Notes: a model not told the origin generated them from the sequence alone. A stretch of DNA of 64,000 bases from an uncultured Bacilli bacterium (GCA_944332475.1 CALVKA010000004.1:18091-82090), one strand, 5' to 3'; positions 25,828-36,887 are shown, counted from the first letter of the stretch. Program-made: numbers and translations.

Positions 25828-26288
25828 TATTCTGTCCCTCTATCTTTTGTCCATGAAAAATCGTCTTTTGCATAATGTTTATATCCTATGATTGGAAAAT
25901 CACTAGCATCTGTATCTTTTGTAACAAAGATTTGAATATCATAAAAACCTTTTTCATCTTTATTTAATGCATCAAGAATAATGGTATTTAGTCCTTTGGC
26001 AGCATCTACTGTCGTATCATCTTGTGCCGTAATGATTACTTCAATAATTTTTCCTTGTACACTAACACTTGCTTCTTTTACGCTTTCATTATCTTCTAGG
26101 GCAGAGGCTATTTTATTTAATTTATTGTTTGAAAGTTCTACCTCTTCTATGCCATCTAAACGATTTCCGTATAGTGCAGTTCCTTCTGCTGGAAAAAACA
26201 TTCTGACAACTTGAAATGCTAAAATCACTAATATTAGGAATACTCCTATTGCTATAATTACGAATTTATTTTTTCTTATAAAACTCAT
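25827..26288 (-). CDS. Small membrane-anchored protein, unknown function
   Basis: 153 residues. One N-terminal helix (about 9-30), then an outer domain with two beta-alpha units (EASVSVQGKIIEVIITAQ and GFYDIQIFVTK) that resembles ferredoxin-fold or BON/asp23-like small domains, though I cannot assign a family. It is translationally coupled to the dual-sensor GGDEF-like gene by a 1-nt overlap, and probably works with it at the membrane surface (inference). First gene of its operon. Confidence 0.75.
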   Translation of the reverse strand: MSFIRKNKFVIIAIGVFLILVILAFQVVRMFFPAEGTALYGNRLDGIEEVELSNNKLNKIASALEDNESVKEASVSVQGKIIEVIITAQDDTTVDAAKGLNTIILDALNKDEKGFYDIQIFVTKDTDASDFPIIGYKHYAKDDFSWTKDRGTE

Positions 26289-26312
26289 TTATCATCACAT
26301 CCTAGTATTTTT

Positions 26313-26341
26313 ATTATACACTATGTACATTTCTTTTTCAA
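26313..26341 (-). promoter_or_regulatory. Promoter of the sensor/yihY operon
   Basis: TTGAAA (26341..26336), 17 nt, TATAAT (26318..26313) on the minus strand. The -35 begins at the base directly after the gatB stop codon. No gatB terminator is visible, so read-through from gatCAB is possible. Confidence 0.85.
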
Positions 26342-27766
26342 TTATTTGTTTAACTCTTCTTTTAAAACATCCATGGCCATTTTAGGATTTAAGGTTCCCT
26401 TACTTTCTTTCATTACTTGCCCCATTAAATATTTTATAGCACGATCTTTTCCTGCTTTATAATCCGTAACACTTTCTGGATTTGCTTCCATTACTTTTTT
26501 TATCATTTCGATAATTGCTGAATTATCAGTAATATTTTGAATGCCTGCTTCCTTAGTAATTTCATCTATGCTTTTTTCACTTGTCATTACTTTATCTAAT
26601 ATTTCTTTAACGTTTTTGCTAGTTAATGTATTATCGCTTACCTTATTTACTAAATCCATGAATCTTTCTTTTGTTAATGTAGTATCTTTCATTTCTTTTT
26701 CTTCTTTGTTTAGATAAGCGGAAATATCTCCAAGTAATAAATTGCCTGCTGTTTTAAAATCTATCTTTTCTTCTAATAGTTCATTTAGATAGTCACTTAA
26801 AGAACGATGTCCTACTAATTTTTTAGCATTTACTTCGCTGATTCCAAGTGAAATATATTTTTCTCTTCTTGCATCTGGTAACATTGGAATTGTTTTTTTG
26901 ACTTTGTCAATTTGTTCATCTGTTATATATACAAAAGGAATATCAGGTTCAGGGAAATAGCGATAATCGTTTCCTGTTTCTTTGACACGCATCAATACTG
27001 TGTCGTTTAGTTTTGTATCGAATCTTCTTGTCTGTGGTGGGAAGGTTTTTCCTTCGTCATATAATTGTGCTTGACGTTCTATTTCTTTTTCAATACTTAG
27101 TTTGACGTTGGAGATGGAACCAATGTTTTTAATTTCTGCTTTGGTACCAAATGGGTCTGATTCTTGTTTTCTGATAGATACATTAGCATCTGCTCTCATA
27201 GAGCCTTCTTCCATCTTACAGTCAGAAACATCACTATAAAATAATAACTCTCTTAGTTTTTCTAGGTAAAGTTTCGCTTCTTCTCCACTTTCCATGCAAG
27301 GTTTTGTTACAATTTCAATTAATGGAACACCGGCACGATTAAAATCTAGTAGTGTTTTATCTCCTCTATGCGTACTTTTACAAGTGTCCTCTTCAATATG
27401 CATTTCTTCAATTTCTATTTTTTTCTTTTTGCCATTTACTTCAATTTCTACATAACCATCATATCCAATTGGGGTTTCTGCTTGCGTAATCTGATAATTT
27501 TTAGGATTATCTGGGTAGAAATAGTTTTTTCTATCAAAATGCATTTGTCTTCTAATCTTGCAGTTTAGGACTAATGCTGCTTTAATTGCTAAATTGATTA
27601 CTTCTTTGTTTAATGTTGGAAGTGTTCCTGGATATCCTAAATCTACTACATTGGTTAAGGAATTTGCCATTTGTCCGTAACCATTTATACTATTGGAAAA
27701 AATCTTGGTTTTTGTTTTTAGTTCGCAGTGTACTTCAATACCGATGGTTGGAAGATAATTAGACAT
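26342..27766 (-). CDS. gatB: Asp/Glu-tRNA amidotransferase subunit B
   Basis: 474 residues from the ATG at 27766. The GTG at 27775 lies on the GGTGAGG ribosome binding site. It has the GatB opening PTIGIEVHCELKTKTKIFS, the catalytic-cradle motifs AETPIGYDG and EDTCKSTHR-like sequence, NRAGVPLIEIVTKP, DVSDCKMEEGSMRADANVS and RYFPEPDIP. The C-terminal YqeY-like helical tail binds tRNA. With GatA and GatC it converts Glu-tRNA(Gln) to Gln-tRNA(Gln), replacing glutaminyl-tRNA synthetase. It overlaps the end of gatA by 8 nt. Confidence 0.97.
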   Translation of the reverse strand: MSNYLPTIGIEVHCELKTKTKIFSNSINGYGQMANSLTNVVDLGYPGTLPTLNKEVINLAIKAALVLNCKIRRQMHFDRKNYFYPDNPKNYQITQAETPIGYDGYVEIEVNGKKKKIEIEEMHIEEDTCKSTHRGDKTLLDFNRAGVPLIEIVTKPCMESGEEAKLYLEKLRELLFYSDVSDCKMEEGSMRADANVSIRKQESDPFGTKAEIKNIGSISNVKLSIEKEIERQAQLYDEGKTFPPQTRRFDTKLNDTVLMRVKETGNDYRYFPEPDIPFVYITDEQIDKVKKTIPMLPDARREKYISLGISEVNAKKLVGHRSLSDYLNELLEEKIDFKTAGNLLLGDISAYLNKEEKEMKDTTLTKERFMDLVNKVSDNTLTSKNVKEILDKVMTSEKSIDEITKEAGIQNITDNSAIIEMIKKVMEANPESVTDYKAGKDRAIKYLMGQVMKESKGTLNPKMAMDVLKEELNK

Positions 27767-29219
27767 TTTCCTCACCCTTTCTTGAATCTAGATTTAAATT
27801 TAATTTTTTTTCTAGGAAACCTGCTAATTGATAAATCGTTGCTTCATCAAAACTGTTTCCTATGATATGTAGGCCAATTGGCATATGTCCTTTTCCAAAA
27901 CCGATTGGTAAGGATAAACCTGGTAATCCTGCCATATTCACTGGAATAACTAAGACATCATCCATAAAACTTTTGGATGGATCATCCATTGGATCTGTTA
28001 AATCATATGCTGTTGTTGTAGTTGTTGATCCAATAATTAAATCATATTCTTTAAAAATTCTGTCAAATTCTTTTTTCATATCATCTCTAATGGATAGGGC
28101 TTTATTATAATATATTTTGGCATTATCTCCACTTAATAGATATGAGCCCACCATAATTCTTCTTTTTACTTCTTTTCCAAAACCATTTTTTCTGGTCTCT
28201 AAATATAAATCTTCAATATCTTTTGGATTTTCTTTTGTATATCCGTAGCGAATTCCATCAAATCTTGCTAAGTTGGATGAGGCTTCTCCCATGGCAATAA
28301 TCTGATATAAAGTAACAGCTTTATCTAAATATTTCATGTCTACATAATCCACTGTTGCTCCTGATGATTCTAATATTTTTTTCGTATTTTCGACTTCTTT
28401 TCTAATCTCTTCTGATACAATATCACTTCTAAAGTAATTGGGAAGAGCAATTTTCATTCCCTTAATATCTTTTCCAATCTTTCTTGTAAAATCTTCTTGT
28501 TCTTTATCTGCAGAGGTTAAATCCTTGTCATCCATACCGGCGATTACATTTAAAAGTAAGGCATTTTCATAAACGTTTCTTGTCATTGGGCCGGCTTGAT
28601 CTAGACTGGATGCAAAAGCTACAATTCCATAGCGTGATACTCTTCCGTATGTAGGTTTCATGCCAACAATTCCTGTATAACTTGCTGGTTGACGGATGGA
28701 ACCTCCTGTATCGGTTCCTAAAGCAAATAAGACATCTCTAGCGGCAATTGTTGTTGCGGAACCTCCAGAAGATCCTCCGGAAATTTTATTATGATTCCAT
28801 GGGTTTTTTGGTGCTCCAAAATAACTAGTTCTACTACTAGATCCCATGGCAAATTCATCCATATTAGTCTTTCCAATAATAATCATATCATTAGCTTTTA
28901 TTTTTTCTACAATCGTAGCGTCATAAATTGGAATAAAATTATCTAAAATATGAGAAGCACAGGTAGTTCTTAAACCTTTTGTTAGAATATTATCTTTTAC
29001 TGCAATGGGTAAACCAAACAATAAGTTATCTCCTGCGTCTTTTTGTTCTAAGGCTTCTGCTTGTTTTAGTGCCTCTTCTTTATTTAACGTAATATAGCCA
29101 TTTAAATTTTTGCTTTTTTCAATTCTTTCAAAAGCTTCTTCTACTAAGTCCTTTGGTGATATTTCTTTCTTTTTTAGTGCATCATGAATTTCTTGTATTG
29201 ATTTATCTAAAAACTGCAT
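27759..29219 (-). CDS. gatA: Asp/Glu-tRNA amidotransferase subunit A (amidase)
   Basis: 486 residues. The ATG at 29219 is chosen; the GTG at 29234 is part of the AGGAGG site. The amidase signature is clear: Lys in LPIAVKDNI, the Gly/Ser-rich SGGSSGGSATTIAARDV and the nucleophile Ser in GTDTGGSIRQPASYTG. It releases ammonia from glutamine for the GatB kinase/transferase site. It lies between gatC (start 1 nt after the gatC stop) and gatB (8-nt overlap). Confidence 0.97.
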   Translation of the reverse strand: MQFLDKSIQEIHDALKKKEISPKDLVEEAFERIEKSKNLNGYITLNKEEALKQAEALEQKDAGDNLLFGLPIAVKDNILTKGLRTTCASHILDNFIPIYDATIVEKIKANDMIIIGKTNMDEFAMGSSSRTSYFGAPKNPWNHNKISGGSSGGSATTIAARDVLFALGTDTGGSIRQPASYTGIVGMKPTYGRVSRYGIVAFASSLDQAGPMTRNVYENALLLNVIAGMDDKDLTSADKEQEDFTRKIGKDIKGMKIALPNYFRSDIVSEEIRKEVENTKKILESSGATVDYVDMKYLDKAVTLYQIIAMGEASSNLARFDGIRYGYTKENPKDIEDLYLETRKNGFGKEVKRRIMVGSYLLSGDNAKIYYNKALSIRDDMKKEFDRIFKEYDLIIGSTTTTTAYDLTDPMDDPSKSFMDDVLVIPVNMAGLPGLSLPIGFGKGHMPIGLHIIGNSFDEATIYQLAGFLEKKLNLNLDSRKGEENV

Positions 29220-29220
29220 A

Positions 29221-29523
29221 TTAAGCCTCCTCACTTATAACAATAGGAACTGCAATATAATTCCCACTATGTCTTGGTGCGTTTTTTAAGACTTCTTTTG
29301 GGTTTAACATTTCGCCTGGTTCATCGTCTCTTAAAACAGCATCTCTTTCCCAGGGAGCAATCATTCTCTCTTCGTCATAGCCATCTACTTCTTTTATTTT
29401 ATCTACATCGTTTAAAAGTTGTTTTAACTCTACTTGATATTTTTCGATTTCTTCTTCCCCTACTTTAATTCTTGCTAGATGAGCAACATGTAATACTTCT
29501 TCTTTTGTTAATTTATTATTCAC
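29221..29523 (-). CDS. gatC: Asp/Glu-tRNA amidotransferase subunit C
   Basis: 100 residues, the usual GatC size. Starts with GTG (29523..29521) preceded by AAAGGAGG. Helical N-terminus KLTKEEVLHVAHLARIKV, and LRDDEP...NAPRHSGNYIAVP at the C-terminus, which threads between GatA and GatB. First gene of gatCAB, behind an extended -10 promoter. Confidence 0.96.
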   Translation of the reverse strand: MNNKLTKEEVLHVAHLARIKVGEEEIEKYQVELKQLLNDVDKIKEVDGYDEERMIAPWERDAVLRDDEPGEMLNPKEVLKNAPRHSGNYIAVPIVISEEA

Positions 29524-29548
29524 TGGAATTCCTCCTTTAACTTTAGTT

Positions 29549-29576
29549 ATTATATCACAATTTTTAGTATTGGAAA
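29549..29576 (-). promoter_or_regulatory. gatCAB promoter (extended -10)
   Basis: TATAAT (29554..29549) preceded by TGA, with a partial -35 TTTCCA (29576..29571) at 16 nt. About 25 nt upstream of the GTG start. Confidence 0.75.
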
Positions 29577-29588
29577 ACCGAGAAAGAA

Positions 29589-29612
29589 AAAAAGAAACCC
29601 GGGTTTCTTTTT
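29589..29612 (-). terminator. Terminator after the coiled-coil membrane protein gene
   Basis: A perfect 24-bp palindrome centred on CCCGGG (29589-29600 with 29601-29612), U-rich on the exit side. It overlaps the stop codon. Confidence 0.8.
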
Positions 29613-30522
29613 AGTTATTATTTATTTTTATTGTAGGTATCGGAGAAGATGAATTTTGTGGTACTTGTGTTGACTCGGGTTGTGGTGTTGCAACGGGTGC
29701 TGGTGGAGTAGGTTGTTGTGGTGGGGCTGAATTCATCATTAGTTGTTGCTGATTATAAAGTGCTTCTTGTTTTGTTTGTGCATATAACTTGCTATAGTAT
29801 TCTGCATTTGTTGAAAGTTCTACATTCGTTTTTTTCAATTGTTCTAACTGTTCCATTGAACTTTGGCTTTCTTGTTTGTTTTTTTCTAATTCCTTTTGTA
29901 AGTTTGATACTGTCTTTTGCAATTCGTTACATTTACTACTTAAAACTGTAATATTTTCAATAGATTCTTGTTTATCTAATACTAATAAAAATATGGTCGT
30001 AACTCCTAAAATTACTTCTGCAATTGTTGCAATCACATATAATGTAAGAGAAAGAACTGGTACGAAAAGTGATATTACACTCATGATGATAATAGCTACT
30101 GTTAAACCAACTGTTGCACTACGTAATGTTCTTATGGTATCCGTATCACTAATGGTACTGGATATAAACGTTAGAACTGCTGAAACGCTTGTAAAGATTA
30201 TTGTCAATAGGAAAATGATTGCAAGAATATTAGAACTACCATAGTTTAGTCCATATAGACTAAGATTGATTACTCCTAGACTTATTAATATTACAAAGAT
30301 GATAGAGATGATTACTCCAATTACTGTAAAAAAACTAAATACGATACTTACATTATTTTTATTTCCGGTTGAAGCTAGCATTAATGCCACTCCTGCAAGG
30401 AACAAAATTGCTCCCAACATTTGCAAAAAACTTGGCATGGAAGATATTAGAATAGACAATATCATAATAATAGCGCCTAATATAAGTCCTATACCAGAAA
30501 AGTATGTTAATTTATTTTTCAT
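29611..30522 (-). CDS. Polytopic membrane protein with cytoplasmic coiled coil and Pro/Gln-rich tail
   Basis: 303 residues, family not recognised. Six hydrophobic helices fill residues about 7-182. A heptad-patterned helical region follows (about 190-260: NELQKTVSNLQKELEKNK), then a low-complexity tail rich in Pro, Gln and Ser. The layout suggests a membrane scaffold that oligomerises through the coiled coil. Start with GGGTGAG; a -10 TATAAT preceded by TGT lies at 30565..30560. It is a single-gene unit between terminators. Confidence 0.7.
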   Translation of the reverse strand: MKNKLTYFSGIGLILGAIIMILSILISSMPSFLQMLGAILFLAGVALMLASTGNKNNVSIVFSFFTVIGVIISIIFVILISLGVINLSLYGLNYGSSNILAIIFLLTIIFTSVSAVLTFISSTISDTDTIRTLRSATVGLTVAIIIMSVISLFVPVLSLTLYVIATIAEVILGVTTIFLLVLDKQESIENITVLSSKCNELQKTVSNLQKELEKNKQESQSSMEQLEQLKKTNVELSTNAEYYSKLYAQTKQEALYNQQQLMMNSAPPQQPTPPAPVATPQPESTQVPQNSSSPIPTIKINNN

Positions 30523-30559
30523 TTTTACTCACCCAATAATCTACTATACTATTAAGTTT

Positions 30560-30568
30560 ATTATAACA
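30560..30568 (-). promoter_or_regulatory. Extended -10 promoter of the coiled-coil membrane protein gene
   Basis: TGT-TATAAT (30568..30560) on the minus strand, about 38 nt before the ATG. No convincing -35. Confidence 0.55.
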
Positions 30569-30645
30569 TAAAAATTGTAGTATGCATTTTATGAGAGGAA
30601 TTTTATATCAATTTTTATTGTTTTACGTAAATTTTTCTCTCCTAT

Positions 30646-30682
30646 AAAAAAATCGTTTTCTAACGATAAAAACGATTTTTTT
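30646..30682 (-). terminator. Strong symmetric terminator
   Basis: A perfect 14-bp stem (30646-30659 with 30669-30682) with a 9-nt loop, T-rich on both sides and so usable in either direction. It ends the OB-fold protein gene just upstream on the minus strand. Confidence 0.85.
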
Positions 30683-30690
30683 ATTATCTT

Positions 30691-31365
30691 TTATTCAGCA
30701 AAACAGTTACTCATATTTACAGTGTTGGCCTTGTTAGCTGTTGCGAAAGTAAAATTATCTATGGTACCTAGTACGGTGATTTCCATTCCTTCTTCAAAAT
30801 TACTGAAGTCTGTTTTTTCTGCCATTGGACACTCAATTCTTAATGTGTATGTATTATCTGGATCATGGTAACGTAGAACTAATTCATTATCTTTGATTCT
30901 AAAGATTCTTCCTGTAATTCTTACAAACTTACCTGCATATTTTTCGGCAGTTGCTTCTGGTTCATTTCGAAAGTCGATTGCTAAATCAATAGCGTCTACA
31001 TCTATTGGTTCTACTGAATATGGCATTGTCCAAAAACCTACTTCTGTATCTCTTCGACCTTGTTCTTGATGATATTTGATTACTTTATATCCTAACCCAT
31101 AAAAAATTTGTGTTCCTCCATCATCTAAGGTTGCTGTTCGAAGTGCAAAGTATGGTCCTTTATCGTATTTTACCACACATACCATATCAATCGCTATGAT
31201 AATACCTATTGCAATAATGATGATAAAGATTAGATTCATAATAAATCTTGGGCGAGATTCTTTTTCTTCTGTTATTTCTATTTCATCCATATTATTCATG
31301 CCATAATTATTATAATCTACATAGTTTTCTTCTACTATCTCTTTTTCTTTCTTTTTCTTTCTCAT
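30691..31365 (-). CDS. Membrane-anchored OB-fold (tRNA_anti-like) protein
   Basis: 224 residues. An acidic/basic cytoplasmic N-terminus (1-40), one membrane helix (about 42-66), a short linker with YFALRTATLDDGGTQIFYGLGYKVIKY, and a C-terminal OB-fold of the tRNA_anti-like type (about 140-222: KYAGKFVRITGRI, ITVLGTID). Similar exported OB-fold proteins are common in Firmicutes and have no assigned activity. Single-gene unit with a strong promoter (31426-31454) and terminator (30646-30682). AAGGAGG ribosome binding site. Confidence 0.75.
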   Translation of the reverse strand: MRKKKKEKEIVEENYVDYNNYGMNNMDEIEITEEKESRPRFIMNLIFIIIIAIGIIIAIDMVCVVKYDKGPYFALRTATLDDGGTQIFYGLGYKVIKYHQEQGRRDTEVGFWTMPYSVEPIDVDAIDLAIDFRNEPEATAEKYAGKFVRITGRIFRIKDNELVLRYHDPDNTYTLRIECPMAEKTDFSNFEEGMEITVLGTIDNFTFATANKANTVNMSNCFAE

Positions 31366-31425
31366 ACTTTTTCCTCCTTAAGATGGGATTTTTTGTATGA
31401 AGTTCCCCTTTTGTTACTGCTCGTT

Positions 31426-31454
31426 ATTATACCATAAGAAGTCTTTTTTGTAAA
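31426..31454 (-). promoter_or_regulatory. Promoter of the OB-fold protein gene (extended -10)
   Basis: TTTACA (31454..31449), 17 nt, TATAAT (31431..31426) preceded by TGG. About 60 nt of leader precede the ATG. Confidence 0.88.
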
Positions 31455-33473
<2,019 letters not shown>

Positions 33474-33488
33474 TCATTTTTACTTATT

Positions 33489-33515
33489 AAAAAAAAGAAA
33501 GTTTCCACTTTCTTT
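33489..33515 (-). terminator. Terminator of the zinc-ribbon membrane protein gene
   Basis: A 9-bp stem (33515-33507 with 33502-33494), loop of 4, U-run from A at 33489-33496. Confidence 0.8.
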
Positions 33516-33520
33516 CTCTT

Positions 33521-34192
33521 TTATTCTGTCATTTCAATCAACCTTGATACAATACTTGTGGTAGTATCTTTCTGTTTTGTAGTCGATTTTACTTCTGTTG
33601 CATCATTTACAAAAGGAATGACTCCTTCTACCAATTCTTTTCCCCTCTTGTATGTAGTTGTCATCGATTGCACCCAAAAAACTTTGTCATCACCTGCTTT
33701 TTTTATAGCAACTACTCCTCGGTAATTCTCCATTTGATAATTTGCAATTATCCAATCTATGTCTTCATATTCTGTCTGTTCTATATCTATAATCATTTCA
33801 CTAGAATCTTGGAGTTGTTGAAAGTTAAATAAAACATTGTCATAACTATCTGGATATAATTGTATGCCTACTGCCTCTTCACTAGAAAATCGATCTAATC
33901 TAAGTGTTAAAACATTATTATCTACTGCAGTTTCATAATTCCCTGGGATTTTCATGCTATAGTTGCCTATTGTTACTGTATTTGGTTGCATCTTTTTTAT
34001 TAATGAAGGTACTTCACGGCCTATAAATAAAACGATTAGTACTATTATCACCAAAATAAGAATCATGATAGGTTTTGTTTTGATATTGGCTTGTTTTTTG
34101 AATTCAGAAGTTGCTTCTTGTAGTGGAGCACCACAGTTTTTACAAAACTTATCCCCTATTTTATTTTCGCTTCCACACTGATTGCAAACCAT
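33521..34192 (-). CDS. Zinc-ribbon membrane protein, extracytoplasmic domain unknown
   Basis: 223 residues. A cytoplasmic zinc ribbon at the N-terminus (MVCNQCGSE...FCKNCGAPL, Cys3/6/17/20), one membrane helix (about 42-60) and an outer domain of about 155 residues beginning NTVTIGNYSMKIPGNYE. Zinc-ribbon plus membrane helix proteins are common in Firmicutes with no settled role. AAGGTG ribosome binding site. Single gene with its own terminator. Confidence 0.7.
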   Translation of the reverse strand: MVCNQCGSENKIGDKFCKNCGAPLQEATSEFKKQANIKTKPIMILILVIIVLIVLFIGREVPSLIKKMQPNTVTIGNYSMKIPGNYETAVDNNVLTLRLDRFSSEEAVGIQLYPDSYDNVLFNFQQLQDSSEMIIDIEQTEYEDIDWIIANYQMENYRGVVAIKKAGDDKVFWVQSMTTTYKRGKELVEGVIPFVNDATEVKSTTKQKDTTTSIVSRLIEMTE

Positions 34193-34322
34193 ACTTTCAC
34201 CTTCTCTACTATTATTAGAATATCATGATTTGCTATTGCATGGTCTTTCTTTTTATATTCTTTTACAAGTTTTTACAATATTATGTTACTCGTTTTCTTA
34301 ATTTATAAATTATAGGCATTAT

Positions 34323-34344
34323 AAAAGGATGACTTTCATCATCC
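34323..34344 (-). terminator. Terminator of the BI-1 family gene
   Basis: A 6-bp GC-containing stem GGATGA/TCATCC (34344-34339 with 34332-34327), then U4 on the minus strand. Confidence 0.65.
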
Positions 34345-34351
34345 ATATATT

Positions 34352-35002
34352 TTAATCGTTTCTTTTCCCAAATAGTTCTAATAATCTGACAAATAAGTTA
34401 ATGAAGTCTAAATATAAGCTAAATGCTCCATAAACTGCTGCTCGATCTTCTCCGGCATAAAGAACTAAATCCTTTACTTTATTTACATCATAAGCGATGT
34501 AGGCAACGAAGATAAAGACTCCTAAAACTGTTATCCCTAAGTTTAATGAGGCATTTCTAAAAATTAACATATTTAACAATTCACCAATGATGGTACCAAT
34601 TAGAGCAATTAACAGAATGGTACCTAGCTTTGTCAAATCTCTTTTGGTTGTATAGCCATATAAAGCTAATAATCCAAATATGATAGCGGTAATCATAAAG
34701 ATTCCTATCATAGACGTTAGTTCATAGACAATAAACAGTGTTGCAAAAGTAATTCCTGTTACAATACAATATACAACATATAAGATTTTCATCGTCAGCG
34801 GATTCATTTTTGCTAATCTAATACTTAAAACTATAGCAATTACTAACTCGATTACTATAATAGGAATAATTCCTATTGATAGTATTTGTGATAGTAACGA
34901 AAGGTTTTGTGACAATGCGTACCCACTGGCGAAAGTAATTAGTAAACCTATAAATAACCAGGTAAACATTTTGGGATATACTTCTGTATTATTTTCGTTC
35001 AT
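34352..35002 (-). CDS. Bax inhibitor-1 (YccA/LifeguaRd) family membrane protein
   Basis: 216 residues from the ATG at 35002, preceded by AAAGGAG. The longer open frame to 35047 has no ribosome binding site. Seven membrane helices. The paired Asp typical of the BI-1 pH-sensing calcium leak channel is near the end (AYDVNKVKDL and SLYLDFINLFVRLLELFG). The role in bacteria is poorly known. A -10-like TATAGT preceded by TGA lies upstream near 35050, and a short AT inverted repeat sits in the leader. Confidence 0.88.
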   Translation of the reverse strand: MNENNTEVYPKMFTWLFIGLLITFASGYALSQNLSLLSQILSIGIIPIIVIELVIAIVLSIRLAKMNPLTMKILYVVYCIVTGITFATLFIVYELTSMIGIFMITAIIFGLLALYGYTTKRDLTKLGTILLIALIGTIIGELLNMLIFRNASLNLGITVLGVFIFVAYIAYDVNKVKDLVLYAGEDRAAVYGAFSLYLDFINLFVRLLELFGKRND

Positions 35003-35080
35003 TTTTTTCTCCTTTAGTTTTATTTTGATAATTTTTATTATCATCAATACTATATCATATTTTTATATAGAAATAAATAT

Positions 35081-35977
35081 TTAGCTTTTCCACAAGTTCT
35101 GTGGATACTTTTTATCTTCTATCATTTTTCTGATGGCTTTTTTTACCTCTTCTTTATCTTCTTTATATGTGATTCCATACCATTTTGCAGTTGTTGTAAT
35201 TATATCAATTATTTTTTGTTTCTTTGCATGCATCAATACTGTTGGAATTTGATATTCTGCTTTGGATAAATCTTGTTTATTTTCTTCTAGAAAAACATAA
35301 AAGTTATCTTCTAAAATTGTAAAAAAATCTTTTGAGAATAACAAAAAATTCATAGATACTGGTGTTGTTGGTAATACTTTTTTACCTTTTTCTTCCTTTA
35401 TTGGTGTTGCAATAATTATGTTGTTTTTCTTTTCTACTTTACATTCTGTAATTTTATCTAGTCTATTTTCTATACAACTACATATTCCTCTTGTACAACT
35501 GCCATAATCACTTAATGCGTTTGCTATCTCATAAACAATCATTCCATAATGATTATTTGAAATGTCGTCTAAATACTTACTTGCTTTGTTGAATGCATCT
35601 TGCCCATAGAAATCATCAGCATTAATGACGGCAAATGGTTCATTTATTTTTTCTTTAGCACAAAGGATGGCATGGGCTGTTCCTAATGGTTTTTCTCTTT
35701 TTTTGATTTGATCTTGATATTTTTTTGGTATTAATGTTTCATCTTGAAACACATATTTTGTTTCTATATAGGGCTCTATTCTTTTTCCAATGGTATTTTG
35801 AAAAATTTCATAATTTTCTTTCTTTATCACAAATACGACTTTGTCAAACCCTGCGTTTTTGGCATCATAAATAGAATAGTCTATGATAAATTCTCCATGG
35901 GGTCCCATTGGTTCTATTTGTTTTAATCCTTTAAATCTGCTTCCCATTCCAGCAGCTAAAATTAATAATGTTTTCAT
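35081..35977 (-). CDS. NTP-transferase family nucleotidyltransferase (copy 2 of a tandem pair)
   Basis: 298 residues. Nucleotidyltransferase fold with the signature LILAAGMGSRFKGLKQIEPM, the substrate loop KPLGTAHAILCAKE and the metal site VINADDFYG. The family makes NDP-activated sugars or polyols, but the substrate cannot be read. It is a close paralogue of the gene just upstream (1-nt spacing). Compared with copy 1 it has extra Cys residues (CTRGICSCIENRL) where copy 1 has SAKRGVCEVNEKNEL, and a more Lys-rich sequence, suggesting relaxed or diverged function. Confidence 0.85.
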   Translation of the reverse strand: MKTLLILAAGMGSRFKGLKQIEPMGPHGEFIIDYSIYDAKNAGFDKVVFVIKKENYEIFQNTIGKRIEPYIETKYVFQDETLIPKKYQDQIKKREKPLGTAHAILCAKEKINEPFAVINADDFYGQDAFNKASKYLDDISNNHYGMIVYEIANALSDYGSCTRGICSCIENRLDKITECKVEKKNNIIIATPIKEEKGKKVLPTTPVSMNFLLFSKDFFTILEDNFYVFLEENKQDLSKAEYQIPTVLMHAKKQKIIDIITTTAKWYGITYKEDKEEVKKAIRKMIEDKKYPQNLWKS

Positions 35978-35978
35978 T

Positions 35979-36887
35979 TTATTCCTTCCATAGTTTGTTA
36001 GGATAAGTTCTTTGTTTTACTAATGTTTTAATCGCTCCTGTCACTAGTTCTTTATCTTCTTTATAAGTGACTCCATACCAATTGGCAGAAGTTTCTAATA
36101 CATCTACTGTTATTTGACCATCATCTACTAAATCGTTAAGTTCAATAGGAATTAAAAATTCACAAGAATCTAAACTGTCTTGGTGTTCATCTAAAAAAGT
36201 TGGAAATCTTTCTTCTAAAGTTGGAAATAAATCTGGTGTAAATAGTAGAAAGTTCATAGAAGCAATAGTATCTTTATTGGTTCTAAAGCTTGGTCCTCCT
36301 TCTAGTGGTTCTACATCAACCATATCTCCATCTAATGTTACCTTGCTTTCTGTCAATTGAACTAATTCATTCTTTTCGTTTACTTCACAAACTCCTCTTT
36401 TAGCAGAGCCATTAGGTGTTAAAGTATTACCTAGACGATAGGCTACTAGTCCATAATGATTTTCAGGTACATGTTCTAAGTAGTCTGAGGCTTTCTTATA
36501 TGCATCATATCCATAGAAGTCATCGGCATTAATAATCGCAAATGGTTCTCCAACCTTATCCTTAGCACAAAGAATGGCATGTGCTGTACCGAGTGGCTTT
36601 TTACGATTTTCTAATATTTCTCGATAACGCTCTGGCAAATTATCATTTTTTTGGAATACATATTCTGTTTCCATATGAGGTTCCACTCTTCTTCCAATGG
36701 TATTTTTAAATACATCATAGTTTTCTTCTTTTATCACAAATACAACTTTGTCAAAGCCTGCTCTTTTTGCATCATAAATAGAATAGTCTATGATAAATTC
36801 TCCATTAGGCCCCATTGGTTCTATTTGTTTTAATCCTCCAAATCTGCTTCCCATTCCAGCAGCTAAAATTAATAATGTTTTCTTCAT
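35979..36887 (-). CDS. NTP-transferase family nucleotidyltransferase (copy 1 of a tandem pair)
   Basis: 302 residues with LILAAGMGSRFGGLKQIEPM, KPLGTAHAILCAKD, INADDFYGYDAY and MNFLLFTPDLFPTLEERFP. The first 60 residues are nearly identical to those of copy 2. Probably activates a sugar or alcohol phosphate for a surface polymer, consistent with the glycan and teichoic acid genes in the window (inference). AGGAGG start signal; lies 22 nt downstream of pcrA, so may be in the same transcript. Confidence 0.87.
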   Translation of the reverse strand: MKKTLLILAAGMGSRFGGLKQIEPMGPNGEFIIDYSIYDAKRAGFDKVVFVIKEENYDVFKNTIGRRVEPHMETEYVFQKNDNLPERYREILENRKKPLGTAHAILCAKDKVGEPFAIINADDFYGYDAYKKASDYLEHVPENHYGLVAYRLGNTLTPNGSAKRGVCEVNEKNELVQLTESKVTLDGDMVDVEPLEGGPSFRTNKDTIASMNFLLFTPDLFPTLEERFPTFLDEHQDSLDSCEFLIPIELNDLVDDGQITVDVLETSANWYGVTYKEDKELVTGAIKTLVKQRTYPNKLWKE

